From Plutella xylostella (taxonomy: Eukaryota > Arthropoda > Insecta > Lepidoptera > Plutellidae), in contig NC_063993.1 in the NCBI RefSeq assembly GCF_932276165.1, forward strand, positions 568,001 to 632,000: a DNA stretch of 64,000 nt, read 5' to 3'. The notes under the pieces were generated by a model. It worked only from the letters and a program-made list of their open reading frames with translations, was not told where the DNA came from and ran no database searches. Positions 38,922-50,017 of the stretch are shown piece after piece. How positions within the stretch are numbered: position 1 is the stretch's first letter; every line of letters begins with the position of its first letter. A program made the position numbers and the translations under genes.

Positions 38922-39136
38922 GCTATTCTATTACTCGTATATTCTCTATGGGGTGTAAGTACCTGAAACTGGCTCTTTCGAATGGAACCTTTGTGCATAT
39001 CCCCAGAGTCTGCCCTTCCTCAGCTTGGACCATTTCCCTCCACGCTGGTACACTGCTGGTTGGTAATTTCAGATATTATTATTTTGACTTGATAAATCTA
39101 GATATGCAGGTTTCCTCACTATGTTTTCCTTCAACT
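38922..39136 (-). mobile_element. SINE body, copy B
   Basis: Same family as 842-1028, reversed. It contains GGGGTGTAAGTACCTG, GAACCTTTGTGCATATCCCC, CTTCCTCAGCTTGGACC, and ATGCAGGTTTCCTCAC followed by ATGTTTTCCTTCAAC. It lacks the tRNA-like head, so it is 5'-truncated. The region between the shared blocks is longer than in copy A. Confidence 0.65.
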
Positions 39137-42100
39137 ATATAAGTACCTACATAATAATATATATTGAAAACCCTTAAACGGCGACGTCAAACAAAGCAGG
39201 CTTAGGATCTTTATCAAAACAGAAACTTTGGCAAAGTTCAATGGCACCGTAACCCTTCGTGACTTTGAATGCATTGAGGATATCACCTCATCAAATCCAC
39301 GGGTTGGAGACGCGACAGAAATTTGACTATCAGCTTTAAAAGCAATTTGAAACTGTCACAACTCGTGGAGACAAACAGAACGGGGGCGCCAAGATTTCAG
39401 TGACTCTACACCGCAGTTTTAATGTTAAGCTATTCATAAAGAAATACTTCGCAGGAGTTTCACTGATTTCCATGTTATATCCATCAATCATACGTATATT
39501 TTATGTCCTCTGAGGTCTTAGCACGAATAAGCATCGGGAACGAAGCTATGGTGTCTGGAAGGTTACTTTAGCTTGGCAAAAAACGAACGTAGCGCTCTGA
39601 AACTTATTTTTCCTTAATCTAGAGTGAGCCTTTCGTCCATCTCATTGGACTAGGTTTATGATTATGAGAGAGATTTTATTCCCAATATTAAATAAATCCA
39701 GGATTCAATAGCAAAACGACTGGAGCCATATATAATACCATCATATTTCTTAGCATATTTTCTTGGATGAGCTGTCTACGACCTTAAACTGAATAATAAA
39801 ACGACGACTTCTATGCACCGGTAGCGGTTGTAAAACATAAACCGGTGAATGTAGGAGTAGTACAGGTCACTCCAATTTCGATATCTGATTGAGTCCGTGC
39901 CTATTTTATTGTCGGAAGCGGAGTGGCCGGAAGTTTTGTGCAGCGCCGTACCTCGCTACCTAGCTACCTCGCTTTCAATCCCCCCGTGCTGTATGCTCCA
40001 TTCAAATTTTTACCCTCGTGGCTGCTCGACGAGGGCTCGCGTCCATTGAGTGCAATTTGCCGATGCCACTGCGGTGCGCTCTATTCAAGCTCAATAGGAT
40101 TGTCTCCGACAATGCCGCGGCTTAATGGAATCAAATCCAGAATACGCTCCGTGTTTTTGATTAGTCCACTGGAGGTTATGGATTTGCGGTCGTCACGGAC
40201 GATTTGCTTTGTTCTGTTTTCGGTTCGAATTTCCGGTGCGTTTATTTGTTTGGCGTTTTAATTATGGGGATGTTTAATAGCAACATACGGAATGGCGAGT
40301 CGGTACCGCTACTGATGTGGCTAATCCCAATAATTTTAGATATAAAAAGTGGATATACACAAACCACAAACGAAATAGTGATCGTTAAATTTTGGAAGCT
40401 CCGAAATTTATTATAGCTTTCATTTCAGTTTTATATGTTTCACTACGCCACATCACGTAGTTCTGAAACTCCTCACTCGCGACACATCACGGCTCGCAGT
40501 GGCACAACCAGGAACAACAGTCGGCAGACAACTAAAGAACATAAACATGAAGAAACTCGAGGCTCCAACTAGAAGTGCCACCGACACGTATCTGCATAAT
40601 CCTGCATTTACACCAGCCAGTGAGAGAGGATTACATTTTTGACTTTATTGACGCTTCAAACTAGAAAGGGCGATTGCGTCACTCAGAAGTGTGCAAATCC
40701 ACTTTAGCGGACGTTACCTAATGTGGCAAAAGGGGGCTGCAAACAAATATCTGACCAAGAAGTTCCGCCCCAGCCAGGTATCAAACCTTGACCTTCGGTA
40801 CATTACTTAATTTATTTTTCTTTCTTTTATTGTGTTGTAACCGCTAGAGCATTTGGTCAACGACAAATCATACGCTATACGCGACGAAAACTGCTGAACA
40901 AAGCGCGACATGCGCGTCTTAAATCACATAAAACCGTTCAAACTCGCGAACAAGTGTAATAGTCACCAACTCAATTACTAGCACAAAACGCACGGCTCTC
41001 CTAGAGAACCGCACGCCGTTCAACGTATTTTATACCACAGACGGCGACAAACAACGAAAACTGAGTTATAACAACAAAGTCTCACCAAGGAGTTCGCCCG
41101 CAGGGGGGTAACCGACACGGGGGGAGGGAAACGCAAGACGAATACTAATGCCCCCGCTCCTAACTCTAGTAAGATTTTCGGATCGGGATTTTCCTTTCTT
41201 TACAATGGGCCTACTCTTGGGGCATATCAATTGCGAGCGGTTATGTCGTTAGAAAGTTTCCTGAGTTGAGGCGACGCGTTGCAGCGATCCATTTTGCGGC
41301 TTAGTACCTCGGCATTAGCGGTGCGGGACGAGCTTTTTAAAATATCTGCAGATAAAAATGGGTTTTTGGTTATGTGAAGTTTTTAACACGTGCAGATCGT
41401 TATTGTTACCGTATATCTAGAGATAAGTAGGTACGTGGTTCTAGAATGTAGGAGCACAGTTGGCCGGTATTAGCAAAAGTCGGTCCGAATTTGCTGAGCT
41501 TTAGCCCGTCACAATTTTCCTTATTGATAGCTAATGCGATACGATCCCTTCATTTAATTTACATAAAAGTCCCACTATTGTCAGTTTTTCTATGAAGAGG
41601 GATTATCCACCCTAAGTAGAAATCCCTTAGGAATTATTGCCATTGTAAACCATCGTATATGTGGGTCAGTATATCAGGGGGTTGTATGCGGATTCTTATG
41701 AAATGGGGACCCAGAAACGACCCCAATAAGTCTATCGGAGCTGGTGTCCCAAGACTATTAGCATTTTCGGAGGAACACGTCGTGGGGAGGTCTGAATGAT
41801 GAGTGACGCCCCCGATACTTTGCACTTGCTAACGTCGCTTCATAAGTGTTTGGTTTCGACAAGTTAAATGTTGCTTATATTCTCGCTATACTGCGTAAAA
41901 CAATGACATAACAAATCAATATTTTTTCAGGGTTTTGGCAGCTTCACTCCTACATACAGTGCGAAAACTGCAGAAGTATTGTAAGGTTTGTTTTGTGCAA
42001 AAAATAGTCATAATTACTTTTTTCAGTAGGTATATCGTTGCTAGATAATTATGGTTATTCATTATTACAAACTGAATATTCATCGGATATTTCCAATTAG

Positions 42101-43915
42101 AACGCTACAGAGTTGTGTCCTAGACATGCCGCGTGATAGTGTTGCTTTATACACCAAGATAAGTCAAGAATTGTGTAGAGTATAAAAAGTTAACTAGAGG
42201 TCCATCCAATGACATTTATAACGATGTTGAAGGCCAAGATTGTAGCGGCGCTCCGTGAGTCCGTGAGAGGCCTATGTCAACAGGTACCGTTTTCCTGCCA
42301 ACACATTTTCATTACGTCGTTTCTGAAACGAATGTAAACTCGTTCACTGTCGGGCATTATATAAAATGAATTTAACATATTATCAAATACTATTATTTAC
42401 TTTTATTGAACACGAATCACTACTCATTGCACTCACTACAGACTAAAGTGCTCCACTTTGAAGTATTATTAAAAAAAACAACTTTAAAACCTCCACCAAC
42501 ACTACATAAATACAAACGGCGGAAGGTGCGCAAGTGTCGGACATTACCGCAGATTGGCCGCGATCGCTGACAATAAATCAATTTGTACGAGGAATTTATT
42601 TTGGTCCGACAACCGACATTTGTAACCCTGACAGTCAATGCAATCGGATAATGTGGATGAGCGCGCCGCGGACTGAGTTGTTTGTTGCCTGTGACTTTAT
42701 TGCACTGCTCTTTTAGCTGGTAACATTATATTAAGGAGGTGTAATATAACTGTAACATTGTGGTTGGAGTATTACTTAGACTGGTGTTTTCTTTTCAACG
42801 ATTAACAATCATTATATAATATGTACAATGAAGTTTAGTGCTGAAACGCCTTTATTATTTATTCGTTGAAGAGGTAACCTAACCTATAATAGTACCTACG
42901 AGTAATACTTACATACGTCTATATGACATTAAACTTTCATTTGTTGTCAATATCTAGGCTTTTAACTTTGGCAAGGTTATTCGTACCCACAAAATACGGA
43001 GATTTATAAAGGCGAGTGTAGAAAGACGCTCGCAGATACCGCCAAGTGGTATCGGATGCAATTTTCCGCTCCGTGAACAGAATTTAGGCGGGGCCGGGTA
43101 CATGCTCGATCTCTTATTTACCTAACTACCACCTGACTTCGCCCTAAGTCTCCCTGCCTAGCCCGGAGCTTGTTTAGGCGCCGAACGATAATATCCAACA
43201 ACATCGAAGAGGCAACAGTCTTGCGAATTTTAAGTACCTATCCAGACGGAAACGCGGAGAGGGTTTGATTTTATAAGCAGCTTTTTATTATAATTGATTC
43301 GGGTCTCGTTTTTAATAGATAGGTGGTTGTTGCGAAATTGTCTAGACTATTCAAATTAATAGTCAATTTCTCTATAAAGGGTTCTTTAGGATAACTAAAA
43401 ACCAATGTTTATGTAAGAGTTAAAAACGGCAATGAATACCAAACAGTTTTAATATAAAAAAGCTTTAGCAGTTTTATCAAAAATAACTTTGTCGTCAAAG
43501 GAAAATGATTTTTAATGCCTTTACCCTTTCGCTTCTCGCCTTTTTGCGACAGATAGATCCTTCAGAGTTGACCCCCATCAGTCCATCGGGCGGACTCATT
43601 CAACTGATGGAGCAGACATTTTGAAGAGCAAATAAATTCGCCATCTCTCTACAACCGACGTTAATGGATAAAAGTCAACGCACTTTGCGTATGAAATAGT
43701 GAATCAGCGTCTGCGTCTGCCATTTTTTTACTGAATCAGTAAAAACGACGTTTTTAAGTTAACGAGTTTTTAAGTTGTTTCTGCATACTTGTAACCTATG
43801 GTAATGTATTTTTCCTTTAATAATAGGCTGATGGCCCAAAGAGTCTAACCATCAAGTAAAAGCTTGTTTTCGAACAATTGAATTTTTTTACATTGCTAAA
43901 TTAAAATATAGCATA
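39137..43915. other. Gene-free region with a SINE-like remnant and GC-richer islands
   Basis: 40760-40865, read on the minus strand, contains GACCAAATGCTCTAGCGGTT and later GGTTTGATACC. Both resemble pol III box A and box B of a decayed tRNA-derived SINE. GC-richer islands at 39900-40250, 40880-41120 and 42510-42690 could be regulatory. None has a convincing coding frame; the longest (39923-40261, 112 codons) has no recognisable domain. Confidence 0.4.
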
Positions 43916-44118
43916 CTATCTGTTCCCGCGCGCTTCGCTTCGCCTTAAAAACCGCGGGAATTCCGGGATAAAAAGTAGCCTATGTTCTTTCCCAGGGTCT
44001 TGACCGTATGTATACCAAATTTCATTCAAATCCGTTCAGTAGTTTTGGCGTGAAAGAGTAACAGACAGACAGACAGACACAGTTACTTTCGCATTTATAA
44101 TATTAGTTAGGATTAGGA
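43916..44118 (-). mobile_element. Helitron-like non-autonomous element, copy 1
   Basis: Minus-strand order is TCCTAATCCTAACTAATA, ATTATAAATGCGAAAG, a short GTCT run, CTCTTTCACGCCAAAACTAC, CAAATTTCATTC-type core (reversed), then a GC-rich end near GAAGCGAAGCGCGCGGGAAC. It aligns with the + strand copy at 63469-63699. A TC start and a CTRR-like end after a GC-rich palindrome fit Helitrons; here the end reads ATAG instead of CTAG. Known to me as a very common lepidopteran repeat. Confidence 0.7.
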
Positions 44119-46524
44119 TTTTGGATTAGGATACTTATATTTCTTGTTTACGTTAAGATGATAAATGACTTGGTGTATTTAGAAAACAAAACCTATCATA
44201 AAACAACTCGCATATTTTGAATAGCATCAAGCATCTTATTGCATCAATCTTGCACTCACAAATATTTCCAACGCCCCATCTTAAAATGAAGCATTTCGGA
44301 TCTCGTCTGAGAATTTCACTTATGCTATCGTTTATTAAATAGACCTCTCTCCGATTCAGATTCCAGTAACAAATATTTTAATTCTGTTGATATCTGCCGG
44401 AAAAAGCGCGTATCTTGTTCCGAAGCGTACATTCTTTCTGCATTCAATGCTTCATATTATCCGACAACTGGCATTGGAGTTAAGTATACTTAGTAATAGT
44501 ACATTGTTACCTAAGGGGTGTAAGATGTGCAACTACCCCGAAGTAAACACTTTGCTTTTCATCATCTGAATTTATGCAATCCATCGATCTGAATGACTGA
44601 CTGAGAATCAACGCACAACCTAAACTATCCTTATTAAATTTGCATTATTATTATTAATTACACACAATCGAATATATCAGGTTTGATAGTGTTGGGACTC
44701 AGCCATGGTTTGAATGAGTTACTACTTAAACAATTCGAATGAATTATTTAGCGCCGCTCATCATTCATTCAATGACAGCTCATTTCCTTAAACGTCTAAG
44801 GACGGCTTTCTTCGCTCTGTGGCTCCGTTCCTTGTCTGTTGTAAATTGGATTCAAATGGTATTTAAATTAACGTATTTCCTTTATAATTGATCCCGACGC
44901 TTCTTAAAGTTTTAATAAAATACAAAAAAAATAAACCACAAAAAACCTACGCAAATTTTCAAAAGTCGTAGGTACTTAGAACATAAGTTCTTCCGAATTA
45001 AAGCTGAGCCTCCCTTTTGACTTGTTATACTAATTTTGAAAAATGATGTAGGTATAGTAAATTGTAGGTATAGCCTATATTTTATAATTTACCTGCCACA
45101 ATATTTTTCTGTCTCTTTTCTTGGAGGGTAGAGAAGGGGTAGAGCGTCGTAATTTATTTGGTTACAATAAAGCTGTCAAAATTTAAGCAGATATTGTAAA
45201 AAATGGAAATGGCTTTACGCATAGAGCAATACATTCAGATAAGCTGCCATATAAAGTTAGGCTAAGTAAAATTTATATTTTAGAGAGAGATACTCTAAAA
45301 GTGTCAAAGAGATTGTCCCAACACTATATTATGAAAATTATGGTAGTGAAGGATTTAAAATCAGCGTTTTCAGTATATTTTAGTATAATCAGTTGAAATA
45401 TGCATAAGTATAAATGATTTTCTTCAACCATCTTCTTCGCCAAAAGGTAGCGAGACAGACCCAGTTGAGAGGAGCGTTGTTTGTACGAGGGCCTCGAGGC
45501 TGCGTTCACACAACCAACTTGTAGCAATAAATGCATCGGCATAAAAATAGAAGAACTTTTTACCTATGTAGGTATAATGTTGTTAAACTTTGAATTTTTT
45601 TTCTGTATTATAAACGTCAAAGTTTGCAAGCATGGATGGATTACTTGTAACTCTTTCACAGGAAAACTGGTAATCTAGTACGAGTTTTACAATGTATTTT
45701 AACGAAAAAAGTTTTGGTTTTCTTCTGTCACCTGCATACATTATCTGTCAAAAGTTTCATGATAGTTATCGCTAGAAGCGCCACTTTGTATGTGAGAAAA
45801 CTGAAACTTTTATAGTTTTCGACGAACTATCAAACCTATACTAGAGGGTCTGCGGAACCATTTTTTATATGATTTATATATCAAGCTGGAACCCCAGATT
45901 GACAAACTACTTTTTATCCCAAAATTTCCACGGGAAAACTTCTAGCTAAACGGAACTCGCGGAAGAAGATAGAGTAATGTGTGAAAAAAGTATGGTGTGT
46001 AAATATAGCATAGCAAAAATGAGCAGGTGTAGCCCAGTCTGGTAATCGGTGTTTTCTTGCTATGTGAATGCATCTTTATGGCAAAAGGGGCTGTTGTAGC
46101 CTAAGGTCGTAGTCTGCTCGCAGTTAGTTTATTATTCACATTCTACCTCAGTAATGTTTCTTTCACCATACTCCTGAGAATATAATATTTTTACGGATAC
46201 TTACTGGTAGACATCCGTTCTTATATGAAAAATCATTTGTCAACACTCTTAATTGTTATGATTTAAAGGTGTGGTCAGTATTAAATATTACCTACTGAAC
46301 ACAAACACAGTGTACAACCGTCAAACTGTATTCATTCCCACGAAGGTCTCAGAAACGATTTTCATTTTACGGCACATAAGTTCATATTGTCCAGTTCTCA
46401 AAATTTAAAATTGATCAAAGATTTATAAAAAAGGCCTATCATATTAAAATCCTTGACTTCCAAACATCAACTACTGGATAAACTAAGTCTATAGAAAGGT
46501 TTTTTACGGAGCCTTGTAAAATGA
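44119..46524. other. Gene-free region
   Basis: AT-rich, no coding exon. Contains a small Helitron-like fragment listed separately. Nothing else recognised. Confidence 0.5.
45900..45965 (+). mobile_element. Helitron-like fragment, decayed
   Basis: ACTACTTTTTATCCC, then TTTCCACGGGAAAACTTCTAG, corresponds to the 3' part of the copy at 63469-63699 (TACTTTTTATCCCGGAATTC, CCACGGGAAAACTTT). The 5' half is not recognisable. Confidence 0.5.
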
Positions 46525-46858
46525 TTGTCTTTTAAGGAGGAGGATCAACAGTGTGTTTCTATCCATGATAGAAAGTGCACAACCTATGCAAATGTATTTT
46601 ACTACTGCAATTGTTCATTATCAGTGACTGATTTTAACATCAGTGAGGTTGGTTTTGGCCATTGTATCATCGATCCGTCAGGAAGCGACCTTGTTAGAGA
46701 AAGAATTGTAGAAGATTAATTCTCAGGATATAATTTCAGTGCTGAAGAAATCCAACTAGAGGCGGCCGATAAGCGCCACTGATTACCTTCCACTGGAGGA
46801 GGCTTTGGAATTATTAGAACTGACTCCTTTGAGGCTTTGCTGGTATAAATACGAATGG
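46525..46858 (+). pseudogene. Protein-like relic of unknown family
   Basis: One frame reads 64 residues (46525-46719, ending DPSGSDLVRERIVED, stop). It resumes after the stop with FSGYNFSAEEIQLEAADKRH, stop, then LPSTGGGFGIIRTDSFEALL, stop. Three protein-like segments in one frame separated by single stops suggest a decayed coding sequence. There is no ATG, no recognised domain and no gene context. Chance remains possible. Confidence 0.3.
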
Positions 46859-46945
46859 ATTGGAAGGCAGCAGAAATCTGAAATTGGTAAATATAGGTAG
46901 TTTTTATTCTGTGATGACTCGATATGAAAATAATTTTATGTTTAG

Positions 46946-47528
46946 GTTTTTAGGGTTCCGTAGCCAAAATGGCAAAAACGGAACCCTTATAGTTTCGTCA
47001 TGTCCATCTGTCCGTCTGTCCGTCTGTCCGTCTGTCACAGCCGATTTACTCGGAAACTATAAGTACTACAGTGATGAAATTTGATGGGAATATGTGTTGT
47101 ATGAACCGCTACAAAAATATGACACTAAATAGTAAAAAAAAGAATTGGGGGTGGGGCCCCCCATACATGTAACTGAGGGATGAAATTTTTTTTTTCGATG
47201 TACATACCCGTGTGGGGTATCAATGGAAAGGTCTTTTAAAATGATATAAAGTTTTCTAAAAAACATTTTTCTTAAAGGTAACGGTTTTTGAGATATCAGC
47301 TCTCAAAGTCGTAAAAAGTATGTCCCCCCCCCTCTATTTTTATAACTACGGAGTATAAAATTCTAAAAAAAATAGAGGTGATGCATGCTAATTAACTCTT
47401 TCAACGATTTTTAGTTTGATCAAAGTATCTCTTATAGTTTTTGAGATAGGTTGATTTAACTGTAATATTATATTTGCTGCTACGGAACCCTTTGTGCGCG
47501 AGCCCGACTCGCACTTGGCCGGTTTTTT
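46946..47528 (+). mobile_element. GGGTTCCGTA-type repetitive element, near full length
   Basis: It begins TTTTTAGGGTTCCGTAGCC, followed within 35 bp by ACGGAACCC and a (GTCCGTCT)-type microsatellite. It ends GCTACGGAACCC, then GAGCCCGACTCGCACTTGGC and CGGTTTTTT. GGGTTCCGTAGC (46953-46964) and GCTACGGAACCC (47479-47490) form a perfect 12-bp inverted pair. This sequence family is abundant in Lepidoptera; its transposition class is not settled by what I see. No coding capacity. Confidence 0.65.
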
Positions 47529-49254
47529 AAAATAAACCAAATGGAATTATTTTAATATTAATACGAAATTATCTAGGTGACCTTATCGGCGCAAAATTAT
47601 TTTAGAATCAGCATCACTTTATCAACTAATGCGCAATGTGCATAACAAATAGCCTTAACAGCCCGAAAAAAAAACCATGTATCATTTTGAGTAATTCAAA
47701 ACATCCACGCACCCCACAAACTTCAGCAAAAAATTTAAACTTCGAAGCAATTTCCTAAGCCTACGCTCTTAGCCGCTACGGGCTACGACGCTACGACGCT
47801 ACGCCGTAGCGAAGCGTTACTACGACGGCCCCCCAGAGATCGTCCGTTATAATAGAACCTTTGTAACGTAGGGCCGTGAGAGTCCGCTGAAGGGCCGTAA
47901 ATAAAGTACTAAGATTTAACGCGACGCGAAGTTGTAAAGATTTACTGCCACTGCTGGGAAACCTTAAGCTGATAACATTTAATTGGCGAAATTGGTAATT
48001 AAACAAGTTTAAAGTGAAGTAATCAGGGAAGACTTTTTATCAGTTGAAAAGGACTTAATTTAAATATGTTGATTTCTAAGTAGGCCTCAAGATCTCTTTA
48101 TCTCGCTCGGACGTTTAAAATCTGTGTTAGATTTTACGAAACGCAAAATAAAAAAAAAATTAGGTTTTTTGACGTAACAACCTTAGTGCCAATTTTTCCA
48201 CAGTCGGTTATCTAACCATACAAAATATCTCCATATAAAATTCTTGACAGATGTGTCAAAAGTCAACCACTAATACCTCGAAATTATCATAAAGCAATGT
48301 TATTAGCATCGGTTTCAAATCTAACTTTAAATGAACACAAAGTGCTTTCCAACTCACTGAAGGTGGTTTTAAATTCGGTGTTTATTTGTCGTCGAGCCCA
48401 CAAGGTCTACAATTGAAGATAAACTATCAAATTAAGGGCTAAATTGAGCCGCAAAGCACAAGTGGCGCGCAACAAGGGGTAAATGTCACTTTAACGACCG
48501 GGAAACGGTCGTCTGATGTGTCTTCTTAGTTTCTAGCACCTCCCATAATTGCTAGACATTTGATACGCTTTCACAGCTTCAACTAAGACAAGTGTTTCTT
48601 AATTAAATTGCTTAGAGCCCTGCCAGCATAGGTTTAAGTCAGTTCTTAAGAATACTTAGTAGGTTTAAAAAAGTTAGTTCTTTTATTTTACTGTAAAAGT
48701 ATTGATCTCATAGAAAAGGTACATGGGAGAGTAGCATAATGTACCTACTAACAAAAACAAAAATAATAATTTGGATAACAGAATACAAGCTGCGTTTATA
48801 CCTCTAGAATGAAACATAGTTAATTACCAAAACATTTCTTACAAAACTTACTAGAAAGCCGGTTCGTCAAGCAAATGGCGTTTACCTCAAAACTGTGTTT
48901 GTTATTTTTACGTCTAAAGTTAAAGGAACTTGTTACTCCGGCAACTTGCGAGACTCTTGTTCGAGGGAGCCCCCGGGGCATGCGAGACACAATTATACTG
49001 TCGCAGGGCTACCTCGCGACTTCTGAAGATGTGAAGAAGACTTGTGGGACGGATAACGGATAGAAAAGTGACAGCTTTCTTTATTTTTTGTCTGGTTGGT
49101 ACAAGTTGTTTTGTGGGCAAGCATAATAATTAAATTATACATTTGTTTATGCAATGAGTTGGTGAGTATAAGTATCTTTGCACTAAATATTAGTTTAAAA
49201 TTAAAAATAAATTAACCAAATAAATACTTTTATTTCGTAATTTTATTATTACAG
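47529..49254. other. Gene-free region with CTACGACG cluster
   Basis: At 47772-47818 there are tandem CTACGACG-like octamers, and the palindrome CGCTACGCCGTAGCG lies within them. This looks like the end or core of a repeat. The remainder is AT-rich with no recognised feature. Confidence 0.45.
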
Positions 49255-49365
49255 GGCCAAACTAACGGCACGGCCACGCCAATAGCAACCAAATCTCTTC
49301 CATGCAGAATTCGAACCCTGATCTGTCAACGCTCACCCAGCTAGCCGCTCCGCCACCCGACACTT
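49255..49365 (-). mobile_element. tRNA-derived SINE, second family
   Basis: Minus strand: box A TGGCGGAGCGG (49355-49345) and box B GGTTCGAATTC about 38 nt downstream (about 49319-49309), followed by a non-tRNA body. Box spacing and the lack of a cloverleaf with paired acceptor ends argue against a functional tRNA gene. The body end is unclear. Confidence 0.5.
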
Positions 49366-49559
49366 CGTCTCCCGTAATTTATGTCCGGGACATCCACCAC
49401 GGAACACAGCTGGTCCCTTACTTACTCACGGAAACTTGGTGGCACATCGTATTATAATAATGTTTGTACGTAAACTGCAAACATTAATTGATGGTGGGCG
49501 ACTGCTGCGGTCTATGCGTAGCTTTGGGAGGGCCTGATGATTTGGTTTAGCAATGTGTT

Positions 49560-49607
49560 GCACGTTTGGGATTTGAGAGTGGTATCACTCTCAAATCCCA
49601 AACGTGC
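49560..49607. repeat. Perfect 22-bp inverted repeat, 4-nt loop
   Basis: The left arm 49560-49581 starts GCACGTTTGGG and ends GAGAGTG. The loop is GTAT, and the right arm 49586-49607 is its exact reverse complement. No mismatch in 22 bp indicates a recent or maintained structure. Confidence 0.95.
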
Positions 49608-49966
49608 TTTTGGTAGGATCGAACAATTTTAAAATCATAATATGATTAGATTTTAGAAGTAAGGCTTTGTATAGGTACAATGTGTAACTCTATCATGTTT
49701 ATCTTTGTGTAGATTGTGTGCAATAAAGCGTTTGTAAATAAAAATAAATAAGTATTTACTTTATATTAATGAATGTATGCAGCGGTAGTTGTTGGAATTC
49801 CAATACCTAAGGATTTTCTGGTTTGTTTATGTTTTAATAACACTCTAGGAAATGCAATTCAACCGAGCGACACGTGGTATCTAAAATGCTTCCAAATTTA
49901 GGAGAGCGCAGAATTGCAAGTAAAACCCTAATTCCTAAACTAAGAGGGCGTATAGTGTGAACACAC

Positions 49967-50017
49967 GTAATGTGACAAGAAATGCTGAGGTGTACTCAGC
50001 ATTTCTTGTCACATTAC
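49967..50017. repeat. Perfect 23-bp inverted repeat, 5-nt loop
   Basis: The left arm 49967-49989 starts GTAATGTGACAAG and ends ATGCTGAG. The loop is GTGTA, and the right arm 49995-50017 is the exact reverse complement. The sequence is unrelated to the hairpin at 49560. Confidence 0.95.

Noticed and set aside
39923..40261. 112-aa plus-strand frame
   Set aside because: No domain, unusual composition and no gene context; the block may be regulatory instead.
44101..44145. Telomere-like TTAGG or GGATTA repeats
   Set aside because: Only a few imperfect units, explained by the duplicated TCCTAA start of the Helitron-like copy.
49305..49365. tRNA gene on the minus strand
   Set aside because: Box A and box B are present, but spacing is short and no cloverleaf with a paired acceptor stem is visible; a SINE head fits better.
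49560..50017. MicroRNA precursors
   Set aside because: Arms are perfectly paired with 4-5-nt loops, unlike animal pre-miRNAs, and neither arm matches a known insect microRNA.
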